Shown piece by piece: positions 44,334-52,099 of a stretch of DNA of 64,000 nucleotides (positions are counted from its first letter, which is position 1; each line of letters begins with the position of its first letter). Origin of the DNA: an uncultured Acidobacteriota bacterium (GTDB lineage Bacteria; Acidobacteriota; Terriglobia; Bryobacterales; Bryobacteraceae); assembly GCA_902825945.1 (NCBI GenBank), contig CADECY010000018.1, positions 33,654-97,653 on the forward strand, in the 5' to 3' direction. Made by a program: the position numbers and the translations under genes. A model generated the notes under the pieces. It saw nothing but the letters and a program-made list of their open reading frames with translations. It ran no database searches and had not been told where the DNA came from.

Positions 44334-45370
44334 TTTTTTTGACCGGCGGACTCTTTCCGCTGACGCGCCTCGTCGGCCCAGGCACCCGATGGATCGGCCT
44401 TCAGGTAGCGATCCCACGCCTGCTCGGCATCGTCGAACCGTTGCATTCGCTCCAGCACGAGCGCGCGGTTGAACAGCGTGGCCCTGTCGTCTGGACGGCT
44501 CCGCAAAAGACGCTCCAGCAGATCGAGCGCCATTGCATAGTCATCCGGACGCGAGGAGTCGCCGCGCGCCGCGTAGGCGCAGGCGAGATCGAGGGCCACG
44601 GTCTCGACTTCCGGGACCGTGGAGCGGGCCCGTTCGAGTGTTGCGATCGCGGCCTCGGGATCTCCGTTCAGAAGCTCGGCGCGGCCTCGGGCCACCAGCG
44701 TGTCCGACAGTTGGGACGAAATCTGTGCCTGCGCCTGAATCAGCGCCCTCGGCTTGTCGAAGGTCCCGGCCCCGGACATCCGCTGCGATACGGGAGCGTA
44801 TCCCTTGTCAGGAAGGCGATAATCGAACGGACGGCTCTGCGTGTAGGCTTCCGCCAGCAGTTCTTCTGGACCCCTCTGGCTAAGCGTGCCGCGGTACCCG
44901 ATCGCGGTCACTACAACCACCGATGCCGCGATCGCCGCGTATTTCGGCCAAGTTTTGGGCTTGCGCGGCGTCATCTCGCCGATCCGCTTGACCATGTCGC
45001 GCCGCCAAGCCGATGTGGAACTTCTCAGCATGACGGGCGGATCGATCGGCTCATCGGAGAAGATCGCGCTGAGCGCCTCGAGCCGCGCGGCGCAGGTTCC
45101 GCACCATGCCACGTGACGCAAATGATCTACCGCGCCGGATGGGTTCGGGTCCAAAACGAGCGCGGTCAATTGCTCGTCCGCCAAGTGACAAACTGGGGCT
45201 TCGGAAACCGTGGGACCCGTTCGATGAGCGGTGCTGGTCAACAGCCCCGCGACCTCGGCGCAGAGCGGACATTCGGCAAGGTGAGGATCGGCGGCGGCGC
45301 GCCCCTCCCGGACCAATCGGGCGATTTGGACGGCGGAATAATGCTGCGAGTTCAGTCTCGAGTTTTCCAT
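44312..45370 (-). CDS. zf-HC2-like anti-sigma/TPR membrane protein
   Basis: 352 aa. The N-terminal region has paired Cys/His clusters (HLAECPLC and HLRHVAWCGTC; the second is the HxxxCxxC zinc motif of zf-HC2 anti-sigma factors). A membrane helix follows (YAAIAASVVVVTAIGY, about 143-158), then a TPR-like part outside (RALIQAQAQISSQL, PEAAIATLERARSTVPEVET, RATLFNRALVLERMQRFDDA). The zinc-finger domain would bind the ECF factor encoded 46 bases upstream. The C-terminal residues after GQKK are probably only read when no frameshift occurs. Compare the 5-10 kb locus, where anti-sigma and CHAT parts are separate genes. Confidence 0.75.
   Translation of the reverse strand: MENSRLNSQHYSAVQIARLVREGRAAADPHLAECPLCAEVAGLLTSTAHRTGPTVSEAPVCHLADEQLTALVLDPNPSGAVDHLRHVAWCGTCAARLEALSAIFSDEPIDPPVMLRSSTSAWRRDMVKRIGEMTPRKPKTWPKYAAIAASVVVVTAIGYRGTLSQRGPEELLAEAYTQSRPFDYRLPDKGYAPVSQRMSGAGTFDKPRALIQAQAQISSQLSDTLVARGRAELLNGDPEAAIATLERARSTVPEVETVALDLACAYAARGDSSRPDDYAMALDLLERLLRSRPDDRATLFNRALVLERMQRFDDAEQAWDRYLKADPSGAWADEARQRKESAGQKKSTVKRP
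44332..44340 (-). other. Candidate slippery site: nine A residues joining TPR and CHAT frames
   Basis: On the coding strand the zero frame reads CAA AAA AAA AGT. This contains the phased heptamer A-AAA-AAA, so a -1 slip gives AAG TAC and enters the CHAT frame. One extra A added by RNA polymerase would do the same. The zero frame ends 22 bases later in a TGA at 44312-44314. A fusion would have 346 + 768 residues. An artefact of sequencing at a homopolymer is the main alternative. Confidence 0.5.
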
Positions 45371-45416
45371 CCTACTCTTTACAACACCCCAAACGGCGTG
45401 TCCCCTTTTCTTCGAC

Positions 45417-45995
45417 TCACTTTTTCTCCAGCAAGTCCCGAATTTTTCTGGTTAACGCGAAAATCTTACTCTCTACCCCCTTTTCTTTCAATCCGATAGC
45501 GCGGATCTCGGAGATCGCGCGGGCCGTATATCCCTGCCGAAAATAGAGCCAGAAAATGGTCTTGTCCTTCTCGGATGCCGCGGCTTGGTCCAGCAGCTCG
45601 CCGATCTCCCGCTCGAGTACTAGAGCTTCCTGGCCCGGCTGGACCGGAATGTCGGGGATCTCGCCGTCGTCTCGCGTACCGGTCCGGCGGCGTCGGAGGA
45701 AATTCAAGGTCTCGTTATAGGCGATTCGCTTGAGAAAGCCGAAGAAGGCATTGTCATGATCCGGCTGGAAGTTGCGTAGAGTCTGGCAGTCCTTGTCGCA
45801 AAGCTTGACGAATACTTCCTGAATCACGTCATCGGCGTACTGGGCCGCGTCTCCGCCAGCCGAACGCAGCGTCTTGATCACGGTACCGGCGATCACTGGT
45901 TGAAACCGTTTGATAAACTCGTCCCAGGCCGCCTCGTTCCAGGTGTGGAGGCAGGTCTGAAGCAGCGCTTCCTGGGAGAGAAGTGAGGGGGGCAC
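45417..45995 (-). CDS. ECF-type RNA polymerase sigma factor (192 aa)
   Basis: Region 2: WDEFIKRFQPVIAGTV then YADDVIQEVFVKLCDKD and NAFFGFLKRIAYNETLNFLR. Region 4: REIGELLDQAAASEKDKTIF WLYFRQG with the helix-turn-helix in YTARAISEIRAIGLKEKGVE and FALTRKIRDLLEKK. It leads the zinc-finger/TPR/CHAT genes on the minus strand and is divergent from the 46154 gene across 158 bases. Start is an ATG that gives MPPSLLSQEALLQ. It resembles the sigma factor at 6011 in genomic setting but is not obviously close in sequence. Confidence 0.82.
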   Translation of the reverse strand: MPPSLLSQEALLQTCLHTWNEAAWDEFIKRFQPVIAGTVIKTLRSAGGDAAQYADDVIQEVFVKLCDKDCQTLRNFQPDHDNAFFGFLKRIAYNETLNFLRRRRTGTRDDGEIPDIPVQPGQEALVLEREIGELLDQAAASEKDKTIFWLYFRQGYTARAISEIRAIGLKEKGVESKIFALTRKIRDLLEKK

Positions 45996-46024
45996 GAGCT
46001 AGGTACGAATTATATCAGGATGCC

Positions 46025-46097
46025 CACTGGCCGCCACGGTTCTCTCACCGGAATCCCTTTTTGCGAATCCCGCGAAGGGAAATCACGCCGGCCAGTG
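46025..46097. promoter_or_regulatory. Nested inverted repeats in the divergent sigma/unknown-protein intergenic region
   Basis: CACTGGCCG at 46025-46033 and CGGCCAGTG at 46089-46097 are exact inverted repeats. Inside them TCCCTT (46054-46059) and AAGGGA (46075-46080) form a second pair. The structure sits between the sigma-factor start and the 46154 start. It could be an operator, a transcript structure or a bidirectional terminator relic. Only the sequence symmetry is observed. Confidence 0.45.
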
Positions 46098-46153
46098 TTG
46101 TCTAATTTTCGCCGCATGGGCGGCCAGCCACGAGCAGGCTAAGGAGAGCACCG

Positions 46154-47008
46154 ATGGGATCAATCGAGAAACCCAAGCGTCTATACGTCGTCTTCCATGG
46201 ACTTTTCGCGTTCTTTCAGCGCCGGAAAGCCCGGACGATCGAAGTTTACATGCCCGACCTCCGCGAGACCCGGAAAACCGTGTCCGGAGCGGTCGAGGTT
46301 TACTCGCCGCACGTCTACCGTGCCGGAAACTGGCTGGCGGAGACCGGGATCTGGCTCGGCGCCGACCTGACTTTACAGGGAGTCACCGCCGGTGACGCTT
46401 TCATCGACAGGAAGCGAAACGTGATCCTGAAAGGGCCCAATCGGAGATCCGCCGTGCCGGCCTACGCCCGGATCGTGTTCCCGCTTCCCGCCGAAGTCAT
46501 TCCGCTACGCGAAATCCCGGTTCGCCTCGGCATCGACATTGTCGGAAGTTCGATCGACCGGCTGCGCGGCAGCAACCTCGCCAGTATCCCTGTGTTTCGC
46601 TATGACGTCCCAGACATCACCGTGTTGGGCCTGGGCAAACATCCGTGGGTGCCGGCCGCTGTGAATGACACCGTGACGTTGCACGTCTTCGCCGAACCGG
46701 AAACCCCGCAGGGAGCCGAGCACTCTCACTCCGAGTTCGGCAAGGCCTTCGAACTGTTCGAAGGAGTCGACCTCCGGCTGGCCGCTCCGCTGATGCTACC
46801 GAGGATCACCGATCAACTGCCCGCCGGCGTGAGCGTCGATGAACTCGAGGACCTCACCCCTCGAACCCGGCGCTTGGCGGTCGTCGGCCGGATCCGCAAG
46901 GCGGGCGGGAACCCCGCCGATGCCTGGGATCGCACCGAGGCCTACGGCGAGAATCCGACAGCCTGCACCGGCGGTGGCGCCGACGAGGATGACGACGGAG
47001 AGGAGTAA
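46154..47008 (+). CDS. Unknown 284-aa protein, beside sigma/CHAT module
   Basis: ATG 46154 follows AAGGAGAGCACCG. MGSIEKPKRLYVVFHGLFAF opens a mostly beta-type protein (KARTIEVYMPDLRETRK, RIVFPLPAEVIPLREIPVRL, DTVTLHVFAEPETPQGAEHS) and ends in a low-complexity acidic tail (GGADEDDDGEE). No signal peptide or membrane helix. No family recognised. It overlaps the trypsin-like gene by 20 bases, so it is likely a partner, inhibitor or substrate carrier of that peptidase; this is inference from arrangement only. Confidence 0.65.
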   Translation: MGSIEKPKRLYVVFHGLFAFFQRRKARTIEVYMPDLRETRKTVSGAVEVYSPHVYRAGNWLAETGIWLGADLTLQGVTAGDAFIDRKRNVILKGPNRRSAVPAYARIVFPLPAEVIPLREIPVRLGIDIVGSSIDRLRGSNLASIPVFRYDVPDITVLGLGKHPWVPAAVNDTVTLHVFAEPETPQGAEHSHSEFGKAFELFEGVDLRLAAPLMLPRITDQLPAGVSVDELEDLTPRTRRLAVVGRIRKAGGNPADAWDRTEAYGENPTACTGGGADEDDDGEE

Positions 47009-47687
47009 CGCGATCATCGCCGTTCCTTCGGCGGTGATCACTTTGACCGACACGCGCCGCGGCATCCAAGGGGTGGAGTGCGGCGCGCTCGGCGCGCTAG
47101 TGGTAAAGGACGGACAGCCCGGATTCCTCGCCTGCAACCACGTTGTGGCGCTCAACGGCCGGATGCCTGCCGGAAACCCGATCGGCATGCGGATGGCAAA
47201 CGGCCTGTCGAGGCGGATCGGCGCGCTGGCTGCCTGGGATTTCCTCGACGATTCACCCGGAGCCGTGAACCCGACCGATTCCGCCGTCGTGCTGTTCGAT
47301 CCCGATGTAGTGCCTCGGCTGGACTTCGCCGGCCTCGGCGGTGCCAGGGAGGTCCGCTACCGTTCCGCGGCACCTCAGCCGGGTGGGCGTGTGATCAAGT
47401 ACGGTCCGAACACCGGGTTGACGCGGGGCTGGATCGAAACCGTGGACCATTCGCAACTAATGTACTACGACTTCGGAACTTACTATCTCGGCGCGCAAGT
47501 CGTCATTCGGGGCGACGGCAGCGAGCCGTTTTCACGCAAAGGCGATTCAGGCGCGCTCGTGTTCACCGACGGCGAAGGCTTCCCACGCGAGCCGGTGGCG
47601 ATGGTCTGGGGAGGGAGAGACGGGCTCACTTTCGCGAGTCCGCTCGAAGTGTGCCTGGCCCGGTTGGGTGTGAGTCTCCTCCAATAA
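46989..47687 (+). CDS. Trypsin-like serine peptidase domain protein (232 aa)
   Basis: Start set at ATG 46989 inside the end of the preceding gene. The chymotrypsin-fold triad can be read: H51 in FLACNHVVA, D97 in NPTDSAVV, and S187 in FSRKGDSGALVF (GDSG, with the preceding FSRKGD loop). FASPLEVCLARLGVSL ends the protein. It has no signal peptide, so it probably acts in the cytoplasm, as do other bacterial trypsin-like peptidases (Nal1-like/conflict-system types) found beside CHAT and caspase-like peptidases. The two-protease context (CHAT plus trypsin) suggests a proteolytic cascade, which remains inference. Confidence 0.8.
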   Translation: MTTERSNAIIAVPSAVITLTDTRRGIQGVECGALGALVVKDGQPGFLACNHVVALNGRMPAGNPIGMRMANGLSRRIGALAAWDFLDDSPGAVNPTDSAVVLFDPDVVPRLDFAGLGGAREVRYRSAAPQPGGRVIKYGPNTGLTRGWIETVDHSQLMYYDFGTYYLGAQVVIRGDGSEPFSRKGDSGALVFTDGEGFPREPVAMVWGGRDGLTFASPLEVCLARLGVSLLQ

Positions 47688-47747
47688 CCGGACGCTTGCG
47701 AAATCAGGCCGCCGGGCCCTTTGGCAGTCCGGCGGCCAGTTCAGCCC

Positions 47748-48257
47748 CTATTTGGGAGCCTCCGTCACCGGCACGGACCTCGACACCGGTTTTACCGCGA
47801 CCACCGGAATTGCCACTTCGAGAACTCCGTTCGCCAACTGCGCCTTGATCTCATCGGTCTTGGCGCCTTCCGGCAATGGAATTGCCCGGTGGAACGATCC
47901 ATAATGACGCTCGGTGCGGAAGTAGCCGTCCTCTTCCTTCTTCGTCTCCATCTTACGCTCACCCTCGAGGATCAGCGTGTCCTCCATCACCTCGACCCTG
48001 ACATCGTCCTTGCCGAGGCCGGGCACCTCCGCCTTCACGACGAACGTGCCGTCGGTGCGTTTGCACTCGACTGCGGGCCACCAGGTGCCATTCTCCGGGA
48101 TCGCGCCGAGGAACCGGTCAATCCCCGTGCCGAACTCCTTCATCATCTCGAGCGGATTCATTCCGAAAAACCGCTCGCCAAAAGGAAAAGCCCACCGGAA
48201 GGCGCGCGGGTGCGCCACCGGTTCCTTGGCTTTCTTTTCTACTGCAACTTCGGCCAT
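47748..48257 (-). CDS. Hsp20/alpha-crystallin small heat-shock protein
   Basis: 169 aa from ATG 48257, preceded by AAAGGAGGTCAGCC. The alpha-crystallin domain spans about 60-150: FVVKAEVPGLGKDDVRVEVM, TLILEGERKM, FRTERHYGSFHRAIPLPEG, and ANGVLEVAIPV, followed by a C-terminal extension rich in V/P. ATP-independent holdase that keeps unfolded proteins from aggregating. Divergent from the GroEL-like gene across 192 bases; a sigma-54-like promoter lies 27 bases upstream. The long N-terminal arm (AFRWAFPFGERFFGMNPLEM) is typical. Confidence 0.93.
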   Translation of the reverse strand: MAEVAVEKKAKEPVAHPRAFRWAFPFGERFFGMNPLEMMKEFGTGIDRFLGAIPENGTWWPAVECKRTDGTFVVKAEVPGLGKDDVRVEVMEDTLILEGERKMETKKEEDGYFRTERHYGSFHRAIPLPEGAKTDEIKAQLANGVLEVAIPVVAVKPVSRSVPVTEAPK

Positions 48258-48283
48258 GGCTGACCTCCTTTCACCCACCGGAG

Positions 48284-48299
48284 TGCAAGCGCCGGACCA
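48284..48299 (-). promoter_or_regulatory. Sigma-54-like -24/-12 promoter for hsp20
   Basis: Minus strand reads TGGTCCGGCGCTTGCA: GG, ten bases, then GC, matching the sigma-54 pattern TGGCACG-N4-TTGCA at most positions, including TTGCA exactly. Predicted transcription start is about 15 bases before the hsp20 start codon, which leaves room for the ribosome binding site. No rpoN or activator gene is in the window. A duplicate of its last part (AGTGCAAGCGCCG) lies near 48315 without a -24 GG. Confidence 0.55.
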
Positions 48300-48418
48300 T
48301 TCCAAGAGCCCCTAAGTGCAAGCGCCGATTCGCCCGCACTGCCTGACATCTCCGCGGTAATTGGGTGATTTGGCTCAATCCGGACGCGCGCCCCCACTGA
48401 AATGGCCGATTTCGCGTT

Positions 48419-48434
48419 TGGCACGCTGCCTGCA
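48419..48434 (+). promoter_or_regulatory. Sigma-54-like promoter before the GroEL-like gene
   Basis: TGGCACGCTGCCTGCA: TGGCACG exact, N4, then CTGCA where consensus is TTGCA; GG and GC are ten bases apart. If real, transcription would start around 48445, about five bases before the ATG, leaving no room for a Shine-Dalgarno and implying nearly leaderless translation. That is unusual and lowers confidence. Confidence 0.5.
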
Positions 48435-48449
48435 CCGTGACGAAGCGTC

Positions 48450-50069
48450 ATGACCTCGAAACAGTTGCTCTTCCGCTCGGCAGCGCGCGAAGCCCTGTTG
48501 CGTGGCGCCGCCGCCGTGGCCGATGCCGTCCGTGTGACGCTCGGGCCGAAATCGAAGTGCGTTCTGATCGACCGTAAGTACGGCCGCCCGATCGTGTGCA
48601 ACGACGGCGTGACGATCGCCAAGGAAGTCGAACTCTCCAATCCAGTCGAGAATCTCGGCGCTCACATGTTGCGCGAAGCGGCGGAGCGAACCGGTGACGC
48701 CGTGGGCGACGGCACCAGTACGTCGACCGTGCTTGCCTACTCGATCTTCGCCGAGGGGCTCCGCAACATCGCGGCGGGCGCGAGCGGAATCGAACTGAAG
48801 CGCGGGCTCGATCGCGGCATGGCGGCGGCCAAACGGGCGCTGCAATCGATTGCGCGCCCAGTGAAGGATCACGCCGAGCGCGTCTACGTCGCCACCGTTT
48901 CGGCTCACAACGATGAGTCGATCGGCAGGCTGGTGGCGGAGGCTGTCGAACGTGTGGGACCGGAGGGAGTGATCACGGTGGAGGAATCGAAGACCACGGA
49001 AACCGTGCTCGATGTCGTGGAGGGCATGCAGTTCGATCGCGGTTTCATTTCGCCATACTTCGTGACGCAGCCCGAGGAGATGGAAGCCGTGCTCGAGGAT
49101 CCGGCGATCCTTCTTTATGAGAAGAAGATCAACAACGTGAAGGACCTGCTGCCGCTGCTCGAGCAGGTAGTGCGCATGGGGAGTCCGCTGCTGATCATCT
49201 CCGAAGACGTCGAAGGCGAAGCGCTTGCCACCCTCGTCGTCAACCGGATTCGCGGCACGCTGGCCTGCGCGGCGGTGAAGGCTCCCGGATTTGGGGACCG
49301 CCGCAAGGCGATGATGCAGGACATCGCGATTCTCACTGGCGGCCGGCTGATCGCCGAGGAACTCGGGACCAATCTCGAAAGCGTTACGCCCGCCGATTTC
49401 GGACATGCTCGCCGGGTGGTGATCAGCAAGGACACCACCACGATCGTCGGAGGTGCCGGTGATAAGAAAGCGATCTCCGGGCGTTGCGCCGAGATCCGCA
49501 AGCAAGCAGAAGAGACCACGTCGGACTACGATCGTGAAAAGCTCCGCGAAAGGCTTGCCAAGCTCGCCGGAGGGGTCGCGGTGATTCGCGCCGGTGCTCC
49601 ATCGGAAGCTGAGATGAAGAATCGCAAGGAAGCCTTCGAGGACGCGATCAGCGCATCCCGCGCGGCGGCCGAGGAGGGAGTGGTTCCCGGTGGAGGCATG
49701 GCCCTGCTGCGCCTCATCGATGCCGTGGAGGCCGAGGAACGCCTCGCCTCCGAAGACGAGCGGACCGGGATCCGCCTGCTTCGCCGCGCTCTCGATGCGC
49801 CCACGCGCCAGATCGCCGAGAACTCGGGCGCCGACCCGGGCGTTGTCGTCGACCGCATGCGCGGCTCCGGCGGGACCGGCTACGATGCTGCCGCGAACCG
49901 CTACGTCGATCTGATGGAGTCCGGCATCATCGATCCGGCCAAGGTCGTGCGCATCGCGCTCGAAAACGCAGTCTCGGTGGCGGGCACGCTGCTGCTCACC
50001 GAGGCGACGATGACCGAGATCCCCGAAAAAAAGGCGGAAGCAACGGCCGCTTCGATGGAAGCGGCATAA
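48450..50069 (+). CDS. groL: GroEL-like chaperonin paralogue
   Basis: 539 aa, chaperonin 60. [20 protein letters not shown] at the start, [32 protein letters not shown], and the ATP-binding [11 protein letters not shown] where most GroELs read DGTTT. The equatorial aspartate of GDGT is kept. The apical domain and [11 protein letters not shown] are recognisable. The C-terminus ends [13 protein letters not shown], without the GGM-repeat tail of housekeeping GroEL. No groES neighbour. This points to a specialised second chaperonin; the main groES-groEL is probably elsewhere. It is followed by three stress-type genes on the same strand with short gaps and good ribosome binding sites. Confidence 0.93.
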   Translation: MTSKQLLFRSAAREALLRGAAAVADAVRVTLGPKSKCVLIDRKYGRPIVCNDGVTIAKEVELSNPVENLGAHMLREAAERTGDAVGDGTSTSTVLAYSIFAEGLRNIAAGASGIELKRGLDRGMAAAKRALQSIARPVKDHAERVYVATVSAHNDESIGRLVAEAVERVGPEGVITVEESKTTETVLDVVEGMQFDRGFISPYFVTQPEEMEAVLEDPAILLYEKKINNVKDLLPLLEQVVRMGSPLLIISEDVEGEALATLVVNRIRGTLACAAVKAPGFGDRRKAMMQDIAILTGGRLIAEELGTNLESVTPADFGHARRVVISKDTTTIVGGAGDKKAISGRCAEIRKQAEETTSDYDREKLRERLAKLAGGVAVIRAGAPSEAEMKNRKEAFEDAISASRAAAEEGVVPGGGMALLRLIDAVEAEERLASEDERTGIRLLRRALDAPTRQIAENSGADPGVVVDRMRGSGGTGYDAAANRYVDLMESGIIDPAKVVRIALENAVSVAGTLLLTEATMTEIPEKKAEATAASMEAA

Positions 50070-50079
50070 GGAGGTTATC

Positions 50080-51195
50080 ATGACGACGACATACGAGACC
50101 GAAGCCAAGTTACCGAATACGGAAATCCTCGAAGCGCTCGCGGCCGCCGATCGCGATTGCGTCACGATTTGTCTCGGAGCGCACAAGGGCGGAGCGGGCA
50201 CCAAGCCAGCGTCTCAGCGCTTGCATGTCGCTTTGGCCGTACTCGAGAAGCAGGCGGCCGGGTCTGGAATGAATCCGGCTGGTGTGACGGAGTTGTTCGA
50301 GCCCTTGCGCCGGCTGGCGGCGGACGCCTCCTTCGGGGCGGGGCACCGGGACAGCTTCGCGATCTTTCGTTCACCTCGCGTGTTCGAAGTACTGCGCATG
50401 CCTGGCCTGCCGCTCGAGGGAGCCTGGTTCGAGCAGCGATTCCGCATCGCGCCGGTTTTGGAGCGGTTGGCCCTTCGGCCGGAGTTCCACCTGCTCACGC
50501 TGACGCGGAGGCGCGTGCACCTGTTTCATGTCGAATTGGACGAGTTCGTCGAGGTCCCGCTCCCGCCAGGAGTCCTCGGCTCCCTTGATGAGTTCAATGC
50601 CTTCGACGCGCCCGACCACACGCTGCGCAACATGTCGTCTTCGGGCGGCGGCGGCAAGGTTGCCTTCGGCACCGGATCGGAAAAGGAGAAGGAGATCCTC
50701 CATTTCCGCGACTTTTGCCACGCCCTCGATCGTGGCCTGCATGCCACATTGAATCGGGCCGGCTCGCCGCTGCTGTTGGCGGGCACGGGTCCGGAAGTAG
50801 CGATCTATCGCGACGTCTGTGGCTATGGCAAGCTCGTCGAGCCGGCCGTGACGCTGAGTCCCGACGGTGGATGGAGCGATGCGGCCATCGTGCAGCGGGC
50901 GAGAGAGATCGCGGCGGCATGGGTGTCGCCGGATCTGACGCGGGTGCTCGCGCAGTTCGAGCGTAAGAACGGGACCGGCCATGGGTTGTCGGAAGCCATC
51001 GCGATCGGAGCCGCGGCGGCAGGTGGCCGGGTGGCGTCGCTGATCGTCACCGAAGGTGCGCGCATGCCCAAGGAGAACGGCGACTTCATCAACGATGCGG
51101 TCACTGATACGCTCCGTCTTTCTGGTCACGTTTGGATCGTACCCGCGGCCGCGGCCGGAGAGTTGCCACCGCTTGCGGCGATCCTGCGATACTGA
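50080..51195 (+). CDS. baeRF-type (bacterial archaeo-eukaryotic release-factor-like) protein
   Basis: 371 aa, ATG 50080 after AAGGAGG, 10 bases from the chaperonin stop. Its N-terminal half (DCVTICLGAHKGGAGTK, DSFAIFRSPRVFEVLRMPG, FRIAPVLERLALRPEFHLLT) and the following RRRVHLFHVELDEFVEVPLP strands match the baeRF family-3 pattern. These are eRF1-domain-like proteins linked to ribosome rescue and stress. A glycine-rich SSSGGGGKVAFGTG loop separates the middle domain. In other genomes baeRF genes sit beside Hsp20 and universal stress proteins, as here. A release activity is not shown for this protein. Confidence 0.65.
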   Translation: MTTTYETEAKLPNTEILEALAAADRDCVTICLGAHKGGAGTKPASQRLHVALAVLEKQAAGSGMNPAGVTELFEPLRRLAADASFGAGHRDSFAIFRSPRVFEVLRMPGLPLEGAWFEQRFRIAPVLERLALRPEFHLLTLTRRRVHLFHVELDEFVEVPLPPGVLGSLDEFNAFDAPDHTLRNMSSSGGGGKVAFGTGSEKEKEILHFRDFCHALDRGLHATLNRAGSPLLLAGTGPEVAIYRDVCGYGKLVEPAVTLSPDGGWSDAAIVQRAREIAAAWVSPDLTRVLAQFERKNGTGHGLSEAIAIGAAAAGGRVASLIVTEGARMPKENGDFINDAVTDTLRLSGHVWIVPAAAAGELPPLAAILRY

Positions 51196-51222
51196 CTTTG
51201 CGGTTCCACGAGGAGGCTTGTC

Positions 51223-52089
51223 ATGATTCCCTTCCGGCGCATCGTATTTCCCGCCGACTATTCCGAGTCCTGCGAAGCCGCGATTCCGTACGTCACCGAA
51301 GCGGTCACGCGCGACTCAGCAGGGCTCGTGCTGTTGCACGCCTATCAGGCACCAACCGTCTATGCGTCCGAATTGGGTCTCGTCACGACGGAGATGCCGG
51401 CTCCGGCTGAGGTCGAGAAAGCCGGGAGGGTGCGCCTCGAGGAGTTTGCCGCAAGGGCATTCCCGGGACTGAAGCCCGAGCTTCGCCTCGTCAACGACGA
51501 TCCCGGCCGCGCCATTGTGGAGACCGTGCACCGCAATGGCGCGGATCTCTTGATGATGCCCACGCGCGGCTTCGGCGCGTTCCGCCGCCTGCTGCTCGGC
51601 TCGGTCACCGCCAAGGTCATGCACGATGTCAGTTGCGCGATCTGGACTGGCGTTCATTCACCGGCGGCGGAACGAAAGCCTGAACTGCCGTATCGTTCGA
51701 TCCTGTGCGCGGTGAACACCGACGAGGAAGCTCCAGCTCTGATGAAGGCGGCCGCGCTGCTCGCCTCGAGCTACGGCGCGCGGCTCTCGATCGTCCATGT
51801 CGCCGAGTTGCCGCCCGGCGCCTGGGACATCGACATCTCACCCTATCGGCACGCCCTGCAGGCCGCGGCGAAGAACCGGCTGATTTCGATTCGCGCCGAT
51901 CTCGGCATCGAGGCGCCGGTGTCGATTCTGGACGGACCGATGGCGGAAGCGATCCGGAACGCGGCGCTCGATCAGGCGGCCGATCTCGTGGTGGTGGGTC
52001 GCGGACACGCGCAGGGCGCGGTTGCGCGTCTGTGGTCGCAGCTCTATTCGATCGTTCGCGATTCGCCTTGTCCTGTCATCAGCATTTGA
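51223..52089 (+). CDS. Universal stress protein, two UspA domains
   Basis: 288 aa. ATG 51223 after GAGGAGG. Two Usp domains in tandem: RRIVFPADYSESCEAAIPYV to RRLLLGSVTAKVMHDVSCAI, and YRSILCAVNTDEEAPALMKA to ADLVVVGRGHAQGAVARL. The nucleotide-binding loop in the first domain (MMPTRGFGAFRRLLLGSVT) has GxxxxxxLLLGS(V/T), as in ATP-binding Usps. The second domain is more degenerate. Soluble cytoplasmic stress-response protein of unclear mechanism. 28 bases after baeRF and 10 bases before a second usp. Confidence 0.9.
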   Translation: MIPFRRIVFPADYSESCEAAIPYVTEAVTRDSAGLVLLHAYQAPTVYASELGLVTTEMPAPAEVEKAGRVRLEEFAARAFPGLKPELRLVNDDPGRAIVETVHRNGADLLMMPTRGFGAFRRLLLGSVTAKVMHDVSCAIWTGVHSPAAERKPELPYRSILCAVNTDEEAPALMKAAALLASSYGARLSIVHVAELPPGAWDIDISPYRHALQAAAKNRLISIRADLGIEAPVSILDGPMAEAIRNAALDQAADLVVVGRGHAQGAVARLWSQLYSIVRDSPCPVISI

Positions 52090-52099
52090 GGAGGGAGTC

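Noticed and set aside
44281..44417. Independent start of the CHAT gene at GTG 44417
   Set aside because: Lies within the coding TPR frame, has no ribosome binding site, and the first residues do not resemble the family; the continuation through the A9 run is more natural.
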